Assembly (NCBI GenBank): GCA_002284915.1
Contig: CP015606.1
Location: 1 to 64,000 of the forward strand
Direction of reading: 5' to 3'
DNA: 64,000 nucleotides
DNA from: Actinobacteria bacterium IMCC26077
GTDB taxonomy: Bacteria; Actinomycetota; Actinomycetes; Nanopelagicales; Nanopelagicaceae
Shown: positions 8,369-16,911 of the stretch, in pieces
How the letters are laid out: each line of letters starts with the position of its first letter
Numbering within the stretch: the first letter of the stretch is position 1
Notes under the pieces: generated by a model
Database searches by the model: none
Told to the model about the DNA's origin: nothing
The model's input: only the letters and a program-made list of their open reading frames with translations
Translations under genes and position numbers: made by a program

Positions 8369-9618
8369 GTTTCTTCCAAAATCCGCGCTTTGCTCCCAAT
8401 TGGTAAAGCTCTCCGTTGTTGCCGCACAAAATCGTGAACAGCGTTGAACTTTGGATGAAGGTCAAAGTCAATCATGGCAAACTGATGTTCGTTACCGCTC
8501 CAGGAAAGAACTGAATTTGTGTGTAACCTAGAATTGCTCGACTCTTTTTCTACGAGCGATATATCTATAATTCTTCTAGCTCCGCGCGAATCTTTGGCGC
8601 AATGAATCACAGCATCTATATTGGAGCGAACAGCATCGATTGCAAATGGATGACCGATGTTTATCCCTGCTAACAGGGGTAGGGCGCTTAACTTCTTCAA
8701 CGCATCCAGTGACGAGTTTGCATGGATGCTTGCCATTCCCGGAACGCCAGAATTCAAAGCAAGGAGTAAATCCAACGACTCTGCGCCGCGAACTTCTCCG
8801 ATTACGAGATGTGTTGGTCGCATTCGCAATGATTCTTTGACGAGCATCCGTAAGTTCACCTCTCCAGAGCCCTCGAGATTAGGTTGTCGAGTTTGGAGGC
8901 CAACGTGATCTGCCACTCTTGGCGTCAGTTCAAAAACCTCTTCTATCGTGATTAATCGCGCTGAAACTGGAAGTTCACCGAGTAAACAATTAAGGACCGT
9001 TGTCTTCCCCGCTTGCGTCGCGCCGCTAATTAGGAGATTTCCTCCCGAATTCAAGAGAATTCTCAGTAACTCTGCGACATCGTCAGAGATAGTTTTTGCG
9101 GCAACAAGATCATTAAGAGCGAAAGCGGGAATAGCTTTCTTTCTAATGTTTACCGTCCAGTATTCGGAGGTAATGTCAGGAATAACTACGTGGAGGCGCG
9201 CTCCGTTTGGTAGGCGAGCATCGACAAATGGTTGTGATAAATCCACTCGGCGCCCGCTCCAGGCCAACATTCGTTCGACTATGTCCCTAATCTCCTGGCT
9301 AGAGATGATTAGTGGCGCCAATTCACTCTTGCCGTGCCGTGCGAGGAAAATTCGGTTCGGCCCGTTGATCCAAATCTCTTCTACCGAGTCCTCTTCCAGA
9401 AACTTTTGAAGTGGACCAGCGATTTTCGCGTTCGATAGATCATAAGAAGGATTCAAAGACGCGGAGTTTAATTGCGCGGAGTTTAATTGCGCGGAGTTTA
9501 ATTGCGCGGAGTTTAATTGCGCGGAGTTTAATTGCGCGGAGCTAGATGGCACAGCTGGACTATCGCCTAAGTCATTCGCTCTTTCTCCTCCGCGCCCAGC
9601 ACTGTTGATAAACGTCAC
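8365..9618 (-). CDS. tadA: Tad/CpaF-type pilus assembly ATPase
   Basis: 417-residue secretion ATPase driving Flp pilus assembly. Walker A is GATQAGKT (about 199-206), the Walker B region is THLVIGEVRGAE, and an Asp/His-box region precedes them (LITIEEVFEL). Before the N-terminal domain there is a low-complexity stretch, residues about 27-53, of five SAQLN repeats encoded by perfect 15-bp DNA repeats. This is outside the conserved fold and may be a flexible tether of variable length. The start is GTG without a clear ribosome-binding site. It heads the operon tadA-tadB-tadC-pilin-TadE-like genes. Confidence 0.93.
   Translation of the reverse strand: MTFINSAGRGGERANDLGDSPAVPSSSAQLNSAQLNSAQLNSAQLNSAQLNSASLNPSYDLSNAKIAGPLQKFLEEDSVEEIWINGPNRIFLARHGKSELAPLIISSQEIRDIVERMLAWSGRRVDLSQPFVDARLPNGARLHVVIPDITSEYWTVNIRKKAIPAFALNDLVAAKTISDDVAELLRILLNSGGNLLISGATQAGKTTVLNCLLGELPVSARLITIEEVFELTPRVADHVGLQTRQPNLEGSGEVNLRMLVKESLRMRPTHLVIGEVRGAESLDLLLALNSGVPGMASIHANSSLDALKKLSALPLLAGINIGHPFAIDAVRSNIDAVIHCAKDSRGARRIIDISLVEKESSNSRLHTNSVLSWSGNEHQFAMIDFDLHPKFNAVHDFVRQQRRALPIGSKARILEET
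9461..9535. repeat. 15-bp in-frame tandem repeat in tadA
   Basis: Five identical copies of GCGGAGTTTAATTGC plus a degenerate sixth, coding for SAQLN units on the minus strand. Unit length is a multiple of three, so copy number can change without breaking the frame. Confidence 0.95.
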
Positions 9619-9668
9619 CGGTACTGGGGCAAAACCTTAACTTAACGAAGCGCTGCAATTACTTATAG

Positions 9669-10211
9669 TCATGTTTCAAGTTTCGCAAGCAGCTGTCTCT
9701 CAAGCGACGCGATAGCTTTTCGCACTTCTTCGTGCAGATTTTTGGTCAAAGCGCGTGATTGAACAGCTTCTTTGGGAACTACTTCAAGTCCTACTGCGAC
9801 AGCGCCGCAAGCGTCAGTTATATATGTGAGCTTTTTGGTAATCTCATTGTGATCACCAGAATTCAGAATCAAGAAATCTGCTAATGCATATCGAGCAATC
9901 AAGTCGTTGGTGCGCAGATCCGAAATTAATCGCTTGGAAACTTCCAAGACTCGTGCTGAGAGGGTGTACAGCTCATCCTCTGTGAGCTGGGAGGCTTCCC
10001 GTTCGCCTCTAACAACCAACTGTGAGTTTCCATTTGCATCTACTTCAACCAGCGATATCAGGAAAATATTGAGGTTACGATGGAATCTAAGAGCCGAACT
10101 CAGTTCTCGTTCTGCACTCTCGAGAAAGGATGGGAGTGACATTAATCCAGTCAGTGAGTCCCTCAACCCATCGTGGCTAATTAACGATCGAATCTGATCA
10201 TTGTTACTCAT
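9669..10211 (-). CDS. degenerate GGDEF-domain protein
   Basis: 180-residue cytoplasmic protein. DSLTGLMSLPSFLESAE resembles the D-x-LTGL-x-N/R-R-x-F start of diguanylate cyclase domains, and LRTNDLIARYALADFLIL aligns with R-x-x-D-x-x-AR-x-GGDEF, but the GGDEF loop reads ALADF. It is therefore unlikely to make c-di-GMP; it could bind a nucleotide or another protein. It lies just upstream of tadA, where TadZ-type genes are found in related loci, so a role in controlling or placing the pilus is a reasonable guess. Fold assignment is moderately sure, function unknown. Confidence 0.62.
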   Translation of the reverse strand: MSNNDQIRSLISHDGLRDSLTGLMSLPSFLESAERELSSALRFHRNLNIFLISLVEVDANGNSQLVVRGEREASQLTEDELYTLSARVLEVSKRLISDLRTNDLIARYALADFLILNSGDHNEITKKLTYITDACGAVAVGLEVVPKEAVQSRALTKNLHEEVRKAIASLERQLLAKLET

Positions 10212-10221
10212 GAAGCGCCAT

Positions 10222-10312
10222 CACTAATTAATCCTCGATTATCCTAATTTTAATCCTCGATCATCCTAATTCTCCATCATGCTAATTCTTGATTTTCCTA
10301 ATCTTCGACTAT
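10222..10312. repeat. degenerate AT-rich tandem repeats
   Basis: About four to five diverged copies of a 16-22-bp unit around TAATCCTCGATTATCC, between the GGDEF gene and the membrane-protein stop, slightly overlapping the latter. Confidence 0.65.
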
Positions 10313-10687
10313 CTTGGCAGATTGCGCGGTGATCATCAGGATTCCAATAATTGCAAGGACGGCAAAGAATCCCAACATCAGTGCAATTCCAGGCCAGCCA
10401 CCCTCCCAAATGTAATACGAGACTGCCAACGCAATTAAGTTAGCGAGCACAGCTGGAGAATTTCCATAGCGCTTTCCGCGACGAATTCCTCTCGCAGCCA
10501 TCAGTAATCCAATTCCACCCAAAATCGCAAAGAAGATTTCACCAAGGAGTGCGTCGTAATTCTTTACTTCTGCAATGAATGACTCCACAACGAGAAAAAG
10601 TGCAGCGAAGAATAAGAGCAGAGCTTCGCCAGCAACGATTGTGGATGTGATTCGACGCAAATAGGTCTCATTGTTGAACTTACTCAT
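10298..10687 (-). CDS. four-helix membrane protein, unknown function
   Basis: 129-residue integral membrane protein with hydrophobic segments near residues 15-37, 45-65, 78-95 and 98-122 and a basic loop (RGIRRGKRYG) between the second and third. No catalytic motif seen. Its ATG overlaps the TGA of the upstream dehydrogenase, so the two are translationally coupled. Short membrane proteins of this kind are common in actinobacteria, but I cannot name the family. Confidence 0.75.
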   Translation of the reverse strand: MSKFNNETYLRRITSTIVAGEALLLFFAALFLVVESFIAEVKNYDALLGEIFFAILGGIGLLMAARGIRRGKRYGNSPAVLANLIALAVSYYIWEGGWPGIALMLGFFAVLAIIGILMITAQSAKIVED

Positions 10688-11376
10688 CACCAAGGAATTA
10701 CCTCTCTGTCTTCCCAGAACAATCCAGTCTGATCAACGCCGGGAGTGAACTCACGAGTGGCCAACCAAATCGCGGTCTCCGCCCCCTCGGCTGCAGTGCG
10801 GGGTGCATTTGGTCCACCCATATCTGTCTGTGAATGGTTAGGACAGATTGCATCGACTAATACCCCGCGCGCACCTAAACCAGTTTCATGCGCAAAGTTG
10901 CGAACAAATGCGTTTACACCAGCCTTGCTGATTCGGTAAGGAGCTAAACCACCAGCGTTTCCTGGTCCAGACATTCGCCCTAAGCATGCGCTAAAAATAA
11001 TTACGCGCCCACTCCGTTGCTCCACTAAATGCTCCGCGAAGACATTGACAACGTTAAACACTCCGGTGAGATTAATATCGAGCGTGCGATCCCAATCTTC
11101 TTTCGTCGCCTTCATCGTCTTTGACATCTTCTCGGACATCACACCATGTGAAAGGACGATGATGTCGAAGGGGTCATGTTTCACCTTCGCACTCTGCAAC
11201 CCGTCATAATCCCGCACATCGCAGCAAATCCCGGTTGCGCCTAGTTGGGCAGCAGCTCTTGCAACGTTCTCAGGATTCTGTCCCAGGATTGTCGTCTCGA
11301 TGTTCCGCGCAATCAGCCCTCGGGCGACCTCGAAACCCAATCCTCGTGAACCGCCAGTAACGAGAGCTCGAGCCAT
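10687..11376 (-). CDS. short-chain dehydrogenase/reductase
   Basis: 229-residue classical SDR. The cofactor loop TGGSRGLG is at residues about 7-14, the NAG-type segment reads LSHGVMS, Asn of DINLTG is present, and the catalytic set is Ser in IIFSACLG and YRISK (Tyr and Lys). It probably reduces or oxidises a hydroxyl/keto group with NAD(P)H; the substrate is unknown. The ATG at 11376 gives the typical MARALVTGG start; an upstream in-frame start at 11403 adds an unlikely tail. Coupled to the membrane-protein gene downstream. Confidence 0.87.
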   Translation of the reverse strand: MARALVTGGSRGLGFEVARGLIARNIETTILGQNPENVARAAAQLGATGICCDVRDYDGLQSAKVKHDPFDIIVLSHGVMSEKMSKTMKATKEDWDRTLDINLTGVFNVVNVFAEHLVEQRSGRVIIFSACLGRMSGPGNAGGLAPYRISKAGVNAFVRNFAHETGLGARGVLVDAICPNHSQTDMGGPNAPRTAAEGAETAIWLATREFTPGVDQTGLFWEDREVIPW

Positions 11377-11500
11377 GGCCCTACTCTTCACGGCGAGCGC
11401 CAAATCGGCAACGCAGAGAGCTCCAGCTAACCAGGGCCTGACCGGCCTCCGGTGATGCGAGGTCAGCGCTTGCGCCCACGGGGGTGCGAGCAGTGGGCTT
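11377..11500. other. intergenic region before the kgd repeat array
   Basis: Non-coding gap between divergent SDR and kgd. A loose extra copy of the 19-bp repeat (GGGTGCGAGCAGTGGGCTT, 11482-11500) lies just before the array. No gene seen. Confidence 0.4.
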
Positions 11501-11652
11501 GGGCGAGCGCTTTCCGATTAGGTGAGTGCTCACTGACCGGGCGAGCGCTCTCGGATTAGGCGAGTGCTCACTGACCGGGCGAGCGCTCTCGGATTAGGCG
11601 AGTGCTCACCGATCGGGCGAGCGCTCGCCGATTAGGCGAGTGCTCACCGCTC
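11501..11652. repeat. eight-copy 19-bp palindromic repeat array
   Basis: Eight head-to-tail 19-bp units without spacers. Units alternate between GGGCGAGCGCTCTCGGATT-like and AGGCGAGTGCTCACTGACC-like forms, so the array also reads as four 38-bp units. Every unit carries GAGCGCTC or GAGTGCTC at the same place, giving eight GAGYGCTC octamers spaced exactly 19 bp. It lies about 130-280 bp before the kgd start codon. It may be an operator array or an expanding minisatellite. Confidence 0.93.
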
Positions 11653-11778
11653 TGGCCGCCCTGATTAAAGTCGCGAGGAGCGAAACTTGAGGAACCTCAC
11701 CCTCCACGCCCTCCGCTCTGGGTGATATCTCCCCCCAATGCTCGATACCCTTACCTTAAACAAGTACTGGGAGAGTCA

Positions 11779-14700
11779 GTGTCGACTACAGACTTCGCTG
11801 GGGATTTCGGCGCCAATGAGTGGCTCGTCGATGAAATGTATGAGAAGTATCTTGCCAATCCCGAATCGGTGGATAGCCAATGGAAAGCATTCTTCGCCAA
11901 TGGTGGCCAGATCGCCGTTTCATCTCAGAGCAATGGCACAACGCATAGCGGCAACAACGGCACCGGCCCCATTGCCGGAGCGCCATCTGGATCAGCTCAG
12001 CCTGCACAACCCGCACAGCTCCCACCGGGATTAACTCTTCCAGCCAATGGCGGTCGCCCTCCAGCGCCAAAGAGCGCGAGCAATGTTGCGCCAAGCGGAG
12101 CTGCTACAGCAGCCGCATCGACACAGGCAACAGCATCGACACAGGCAACAGCATCGACACAGGCAACAGCATCGACACAGGCAGCAGCTTCTCCATCAAC
12201 AGCTTCTGCTGCACCGGCATCAACTCCGGCATCAACTCCGGCATCTCCAGTAAATGCAGATTCAACTCCTTCTGTGCAATCTCAATCAGCGCAACCACAA
12301 TCAGTGATTTCCAAAGCGCCTCGAACTACAACGCCGCTTCCGGCACAAGCGATCCAAAAAGGTGCACCAGTTGTCGAATCTCCCTCGTCCGGACAGGTCG
12401 ATCCACTCCGAGGTACTGCAGCGCGCGTTGTCACCAACATGGAAGCTTCACTCCACGTTCCTACCGCAACAAGTGTTCGCTCGATTCCGGCCAAGTTATT
12501 AATTGATAACCGGATCGTTATCAACAACCACATGCAACGCGCACGCGGTGGGAAAGTTTCATTCACGCATCTCATTGGCTACGCGATGGTTAAAGCCCTT
12601 CGCGCGATGCCTGAGATGAATGCGTATTACACGACAGTTGAAGGCAAGCCCGCAATTGGACGGCCAAATCACATCAATATCGGTATCGCGATTGACTTAG
12701 CGAAATCCGATGGCACACGACAACTCCTCGTTCCTTCACTTAAGGGCTGCGAGTCGATGGATTTCGCACAATTCCTCGAGACTTACGAATCGTTGATCAA
12801 GAAAGCGCGCACCGGTGCGCTCACCGTAGAAGATTTCGTTGGCACTACCGTCTCACTAACAAATCCAGGAACGATCGGAACAGTCCATTCAGTTCCGCGC
12901 CTCATGGAGGGGCAAGGTCTAATTCTTGGCGTTGGTTCGATGGAATATCCAGCAGAGTTCCAAGGAACCAATGAAGAGACGCTTGCGCGAATGGCAGTGA
13001 GCAAGGTCGTCACATTGACCAGTACCTACGATCACCGCATCATTCAAGGCGCCCAATCCGGAGATTTCCTCCGACGCATCCACGAACTTCTTCTTGGTGC
13101 CGATAGCTTCTACGACGAGATTTTCACCGCGCTTCGTATCCCATACGTTCCGATTCGCTGGAACACCGATCTCGAACGCGGTAAAGATGATGACATTCAC
13201 AAGACTGCTCGAGTTCAGGAGCTCATCCACGCTTTCCGTAGCCGTGGCCACCTCATGGCAGATGTCGACCCACTCGAATTCAAACTTCGAATCCACCCTG
13301 ATCTCGATACCGTCACACATGGTCTAACGCTCTGGGATCTCGATCGCGAAGTTGCAACCGGTGGCTTTGGTGGCAAACCGTTTATGAAGCTCCGCGACAT
13401 CCTCGGCATTCTTCGTAATGCCTATTGCCGCACTATCGGTATCGAATATATGCACCTGGGCAATCCGGCTGAACGTAAGTGGATGCAAACTCGACTTGAA
13501 GTTCCGGTTGAGCGCATGGATCGCGAAGAGCAACTCCGTATCTTGCGTAAACTCAATAGCGCCGAGGCCTTTGAGACCTTCTTACAGACAAAATTTGTTG
13601 GCCAGAAACGTTTCTCGCTTGAAGGTGGCGAATCTGTTATTCCAATCCTTGATGCAATCTTGATATCTGCAGCCGAAGAGAAACTTGATGAAATTTGCAT
13701 TGGCATGCCACACCGTGGGCGATTAAACGTCCTTGCTAACGTGGCTGGAAAACCACATGGCCAGATCTTCCAAGAATTCGAAGGCCACTACCAAGATAAT
13801 TCGGTACAAGGTTCCGGTGACGTGAAGTATCACTTAGGTACTCAGTCAGTCTTCACCGCTGACTCTGGAGCGCAGACCAAGGTTTATCTTGCCGCCAACC
13901 CGTCGCATCTCGAAGCGGTCAATCCAGTTCTCGAGGGAATAGTGCGCGCAAAGCAAGACAAGATCAATGTCCGCGATGCATTCTCGGTCGTACCAATTCT
14001 CCTCCATGGCGATGCCGCCTTCGCTGGACAAGGCGTCGTTGCCGAGACGCTCAATCTCTCGCAACTTGCTGGTTATCGAACTGGCGGCACCATTCATATC
14101 GTCATCAATAACCAGGTTGGTTTCACTACCTCACCTAGCGCAGCGCGCTCCTCAACCTATGCCACCGATGTTGCGCGTATGGTCCAAGCTCCGATATTCC
14201 ACGTTAATGGCGATGATCCCGAAGCCTGTGTGCGCGTTGCACGTTTAGCCTACGAATACCGTCAGGCATTCCATAAAGATGTCGTTATCGACATGATTTG
14301 CTATCGACGTCGCGGCCATAATGAAGGTGACGAGCCAAGCTTCACCCAACCGCTGATGTACAAGCTCATCGATGCTAAGCGAACTACTCGTACTCTTTAT
14401 ATAGAGGCGCTGGTAGGTCGCGGTGATATCACCATGGAAGAGGCCGACGAGGTCACTCGTGATTTCCAAGCCCAGCTCGAGGCGATCTTCGCTGCCGTTC
14501 ACAACAAAGAGGCGAGCGCACCAACTCTCGATTCCAAGAGCGTGCTCGCACCTGAGGATGCGAATACCGCAATCTCAGCCGACGTTGCACGTGCGATTGC
14601 TGCGACGCAGGTCGCTATCCCCGAAGGCTTCACTGTCCATCCAAAGCTTCTGCCGCAACTCTCCCGTCGCGTGGAGATGCTCAACGAAGGCACTATCGAT

Positions 14701-15708
14701 TGGGCAATGGGCGAAGCGTTGGCATTTGGCTCGATACTTCTCGATGGCAAGCACATTCGCCTAGCTGGACAGGATGTCGGGCGCGGAACATTCAGCCAAC
14801 GCCATGCAGTAGTGGTCGATGGGAACAACGGCAGCGAGTGGATTCCTCTTCGCGGATTGATCTCCAACGAGAATCAATTCTTCGTCGTCAATTCGCTCCT
14901 CTCGGAATATGCAGCGCTTGGTTTTGAATATGGCTACTCAGTCGAACGTGAAGATGCGCTGGTCCTCTGGGAGGCCCAGTTTGGTGATTTCGCCAACGGT
15001 GCTCAGACGATCATCGATGAGTTTGTTTCGTCGGCACTCCAAAAATGGGGCGAGCGCTCCTCGGTAGTCATGCTCTTGCCACATGGATATGAGGGACAAG
15101 GTCCAGATCACTCATCCGCTCGTATTGAAAGATTCCTCCAGCTCTGCGCTGAAAACAACATGACAGTCGCGCAACCTTCGAGCCCAGCGTCATATTTCCA
15201 TCTTCTCCGTTGGCACATGGCTAATCCAGCTCGACGACCGCTCATCGTTTTTGAACCGAAGTCGATGCTTCGACTCAAAGCTGCTGCGTCTAAGTTAGAA
15301 GATTTCACTTCAGGAAATTTCCAACCAGTGATTTCTGATCCGATGGTGAATAACGCCACTCGTCTGATCTTCTGCTCCGGCAAGATTTATCACGACCTCG
15401 TTGCAGAACGTGCAAAGCTCAATGAGCTAACCACTGCAATCGTTCGCGTCGAGCAGCTCTATCCATTCCCAGCAGCAGCGATAAAGGCTGAGATTGCTAA
15501 GCATCCGAGCGCGAATATCCTCTGGGTGCAGGATGAACCGGCAAATCAAGGAGCCTGGCCATTCTTTGCCCTCAACTCGATAGAGCTACTCGAAGGTCGC
15601 GCGCTCCGTCGCGTCTCACGTCTAGCATCCGCAGCGCCGGCAACTGGAAACCATCACCTCCATGAAGAGGAACAGAAGGCGTTGATCTTCGAGGCATTTC
15701 AGCGCTAA
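11779..15708 (+). CDS. kgd: multifunctional 2-oxoglutarate decarboxylase/dehydrogenase E1-E2 fusion
   Basis: 1309-residue actinobacterial KGD/SucA: an E2o-type acyltransferase domain without lipoyl domain is fused before a complete E1o. It decarboxylates 2-oxoglutarate in the TCA cycle and can work with a separate dehydrogenase. The N terminus has the family motif NEWLVDEMYEKYLANPESVD. A low-complexity linker follows (about 60-210) with four ASTQAT repeats. The acyltransferase has the catalytic DHRII near residue 417. The E1 domain has GMPHRGRLNVLANV and the thiamine diphosphate site HGDAAFAGQG (about 742-751). GTG at 11779 is chosen over GTG at 11722 because GGGAG lies five bases before it. 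Confidence 0.95.
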   Translation: MSTTDFAGDFGANEWLVDEMYEKYLANPESVDSQWKAFFANGGQIAVSSQSNGTTHSGNNGTGPIAGAPSGSAQPAQPAQLPPGLTLPANGGRPPAPKSASNVAPSGAATAAASTQATASTQATASTQATASTQAAASPSTASAAPASTPASTPASPVNADSTPSVQSQSAQPQSVISKAPRTTTPLPAQAIQKGAPVVESPSSGQVDPLRGTAARVVTNMEASLHVPTATSVRSIPAKLLIDNRIVINNHMQRARGGKVSFTHLIGYAMVKALRAMPEMNAYYTTVEGKPAIGRPNHINIGIAIDLAKSDGTRQLLVPSLKGCESMDFAQFLETYESLIKKARTGALTVEDFVGTTVSLTNPGTIGTVHSVPRLMEGQGLILGVGSMEYPAEFQGTNEETLARMAVSKVVTLTSTYDHRIIQGAQSGDFLRRIHELLLGADSFYDEIFTALRIPYVPIRWNTDLERGKDDDIHKTARVQELIHAFRSRGHLMADVDPLEFKLRIHPDLDTVTHGLTLWDLDREVATGGFGGKPFMKLRDILGILRNAYCRTIGIEYMHLGNPAERKWMQTRLEVPVERMDREEQLRILRKLNSAEAFETFLQTKFVGQKRFSLEGGESVIPILDAILISAAEEKLDEICIGMPHRGRLNVLANVAGKPHGQIFQEFEGHYQDNSVQGSGDVKYHLGTQSVFTADSGAQTKVYLAANPSHLEAVNPVLEGIVRAKQDKINVRDAFSVVPILLHGDAAFAGQGVVAETLNLSQLAGYRTGGTIHIVINNQVGFTTSPSAARSSTYATDVARMVQAPIFHVNGDDPEACVRVARLAYEYRQAFHKDVVIDMICYRRRGHNEGDEPSFTQPLMYKLIDAKRTTRTLYIEALVGRGDITMEEADEVTRDFQAQLEAIFAAVHNKEASAPTLDSKSVLAPEDANTAISADVARAIAATQVAIPEGFTVHPKLLPQLSRRVEMLNEGTIDWAMGEALAFGSILLDGKHIRLAGQDVGRGTFSQRHAVVVDGNNGSEWIPLRGLISNENQFFVVNSLLSEYAALGFEYGYSVEREDALVLWEAQFGDFANGAQTIIDEFVSSALQKWGERSSVVMLLPHGYEGQGPDHSSARIERFLQLCAENNMTVAQPSSPASYFHLLRWHMANPARRPLIVFEPKSMLRLKAAASKLEDFTSGNFQPVISDPMVNNATRLIFCSGKIYHDLVAERAKLNELTTAIVRVEQLYPFPAAAIKAEIAKHPSANILWVQDEPANQGAWPFFALNSIELLEGRALRRVSRLASAAPATGNHHLHEEEQKALIFEAFQR
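12115..12186. repeat. 18-bp in-frame tandem repeat in kgd linker
   Basis: Four near-identical copies of GCATCGACACAGGCAACA, coding for ASTQAT units in the linker before the acyltransferase domain. A 12-bp repeat (ASTP units) follows near 12217-12240. Confidence 0.93.
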
Positions 15709-15735
15709 CGCGAATATCTAGCTTGCAGTTACGCT

Positions 15736-15905
15736 CGCAAATACGCGTGAAGTTGAGCTCGCAACACCCTCGCAAATACGCGTGAAGTTGAGCTCGCAAC
15801 ACCCTCGCAAATACGTGTGAAGTTGAGCTCGCAACACCCTCGCAAATACGTGTGAAGTTGAGCTCGCAACACCCTCGCAAATACGTGTGAAGTTGAGCTC
15901 GCAAT
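15736..15905. repeat. five-copy 35-bp tandem repeat between kgd and sodX
   Basis: Five copies of a 35-bp unit beginning CGCAAATACGCGTGAAGTTG and ending with GAGCTCGCAACACCCT; the fifth is cut short. The first two copies have ACGCGT and the last three ACGTGT. There are no unique spacers, so it is not a CRISPR array. It fills the space between the convergent kgd and sodX stops and may act as a transcription buffer. Confidence 0.95.
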
Positions 15906-16294
15906 TACGCTCTTTTAATTCTGAAGAGGACTTTGCCAACGATCTCCTCGCCATCGAGCGCGCCCCATTTCCGTGAATCCTGGGAGAGCTCTGGGTTATC
16001 CCCCTCCACCCAATAGGTTGGGTAGTGGCGGTTTGGCGAATCACCGCGGATATCTGTGAGGCGTTTGATCAAGAGCGGACCCGGCTGATCGATTCGTTCG
16101 ACGAGTAGCACCTGGCCCACTTTCACTCGCGGGCGTGCCGAGGGGCGGATGTGGCGCACGAGGAGCCAATCCCCGCGCGCGTAGGTAGGTGACATCGAAT
16201 CGCCCTCAATCGCCACGATTTCGAGCGCACATGGGAAAGCTCGTAGAGCTCTCGATTGAGAGCCGCTCGCGCTACTTCGTTTTCCTCGCCGCAT
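15905..16294 (-). CDS. sodX: nickel-type superoxide dismutase maturation protease
   Basis: 129-residue S26-family signal-peptidase-like protein of the SodX type. The catalytic Ser lies in EGDSMSPTYARGDWLLV and the general-base Lys in LLIKRLTD; a third conserved block is VEGDNPELSQDSRKWGAL. SodX proteases remove the N-terminal leader of SodN so that the new N-terminal His can bind nickel. It is divergent from sodN, its presumed only substrate, 100 bases away. There is no membrane helix, so it acts in the cytoplasm. The start could be the ATG at 16294 or slightly downstream. Confidence 0.9.
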   Translation of the reverse strand: MRRGKRSSASGSQSRALRAFPCALEIVAIEGDSMSPTYARGDWLLVRHIRPSARPRVKVGQVLLVERIDQPGPLLIKRLTDIRGDSPNRHYPTYWVEGDNPELSQDSRKWGALDGEEIVGKVLFRIKRA

Positions 16295-16394
16295 CACGAC
16301 ATGAGGGTATCGGCTAGGCGAGGTAGGCTCTACGCAGAAGCGAGCGAATTGCCTGCCGGTACTACCAGTTTTCTAGATTTAACAAGGAGAAATC

Positions 16395-16790
16395 ATGAAG
16401 AAGTTTTTCGCACCTCGGACCACCGTTTTCGCACATTGCGATCTCCCCTGCGGCGTCTACGATCCAGCTCAAGCAAAAATCGAAGCGCTTTCAGTGAAGG
16501 CAGCCATGGAGAAATACCATGCAAGTAGCGATGCAGATTTCAAAGCGCGCGCAGTCGCTGTCAAGGAAGAGCGCTCACATCATGTGAAAGAGCATCTCTG
16601 GGTGCTCTGGACCGATTACTTCAAGCCAAATCATTTCGAGGCGTACCCACAGCTCCACACGCTATTTAATGAGGCGACCAAACTTGCCGGCGCTGCTGGC
16701 ACCAAGGGGACCAATGATGTTGCGGTTGCTGAGAAGTTGTTGGCAAAGATTGATGAGATTGCTGACATTTTCTGGGCGACGAAGAAGTAG
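16395..16790 (+). CDS. sodN: nickel superoxide dismutase
   Basis: 131-residue Ni-SOD precursor that dismutates superoxide. A 13-residue leader is followed by HCDLPCGVYDP, the complete nickel hook (His14, Cys15 and Cys19; His1, Cys2 and Cys6 after cleavage). The rest is the four-helix bundle with the YFKPNHFEAYPQL and VAEKLLAKIDEIADIFWATK segments. AAGGAG lies six bases before the ATG. Ni-SOD is typical of aquatic and soil actinobacteria; a nickel transporter is not in the window. Confidence 0.97.
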   Translation: MKKFFAPRTTVFAHCDLPCGVYDPAQAKIEALSVKAAMEKYHASSDADFKARAVAVKEERSHHVKEHLWVLWTDYFKPNHFEAYPQLHTLFNEATKLAGAAGTKGTNDVAVAEKLLAKIDEIADIFWATKK

Positions 16791-16800
16791 CTACAACTCT

Positions 16801-16834
16801 GCAGAGGCAGATCGTGCAAGCGCTCTGCCTTTGC
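16801..16834. terminator. hairpin between convergent sodN and thioesterase genes
   Basis: GCAGAGGCAGA (16801-16811) pairs with TCTGCCTTTGC (16824-16834), an 11-bp stem with one G-T pair and a 12-base loop, just after the sodN stop. It could act for both converging transcripts, though U-runs are short. Confidence 0.6.
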
Positions 16835-16911
16835 GGAAACTTGAGCAGTAATTTCGGTTGTGAATCCAATAACCATTTGAGCAGTAACAATTTCAGTAAT
16901 AATCTCGCTGG

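Noticed and set aside
11501-11652. CRISPR array or IS end
   Set aside because: Units are contiguous and only 19 bp; no transposase is near.
11722-11778. Upstream GTG start of kgd and a six-C hairpin loop there resembling 6C RNA
   Set aside because: The downstream GTG has a better ribosome-binding site, and only one imperfect hairpin is present while 6C RNAs have two.
15572-15904. Minus-strand open frames across the end of kgd and the 35-bp repeats
   Set aside because: They exist only because the repeat lacks stop codons in that frame; the strand opposite kgd is not coding.
15736-15905. CRISPR array
   Set aside because: The 35-bp units follow each other directly with no unique spacers, and there are no cas genes.
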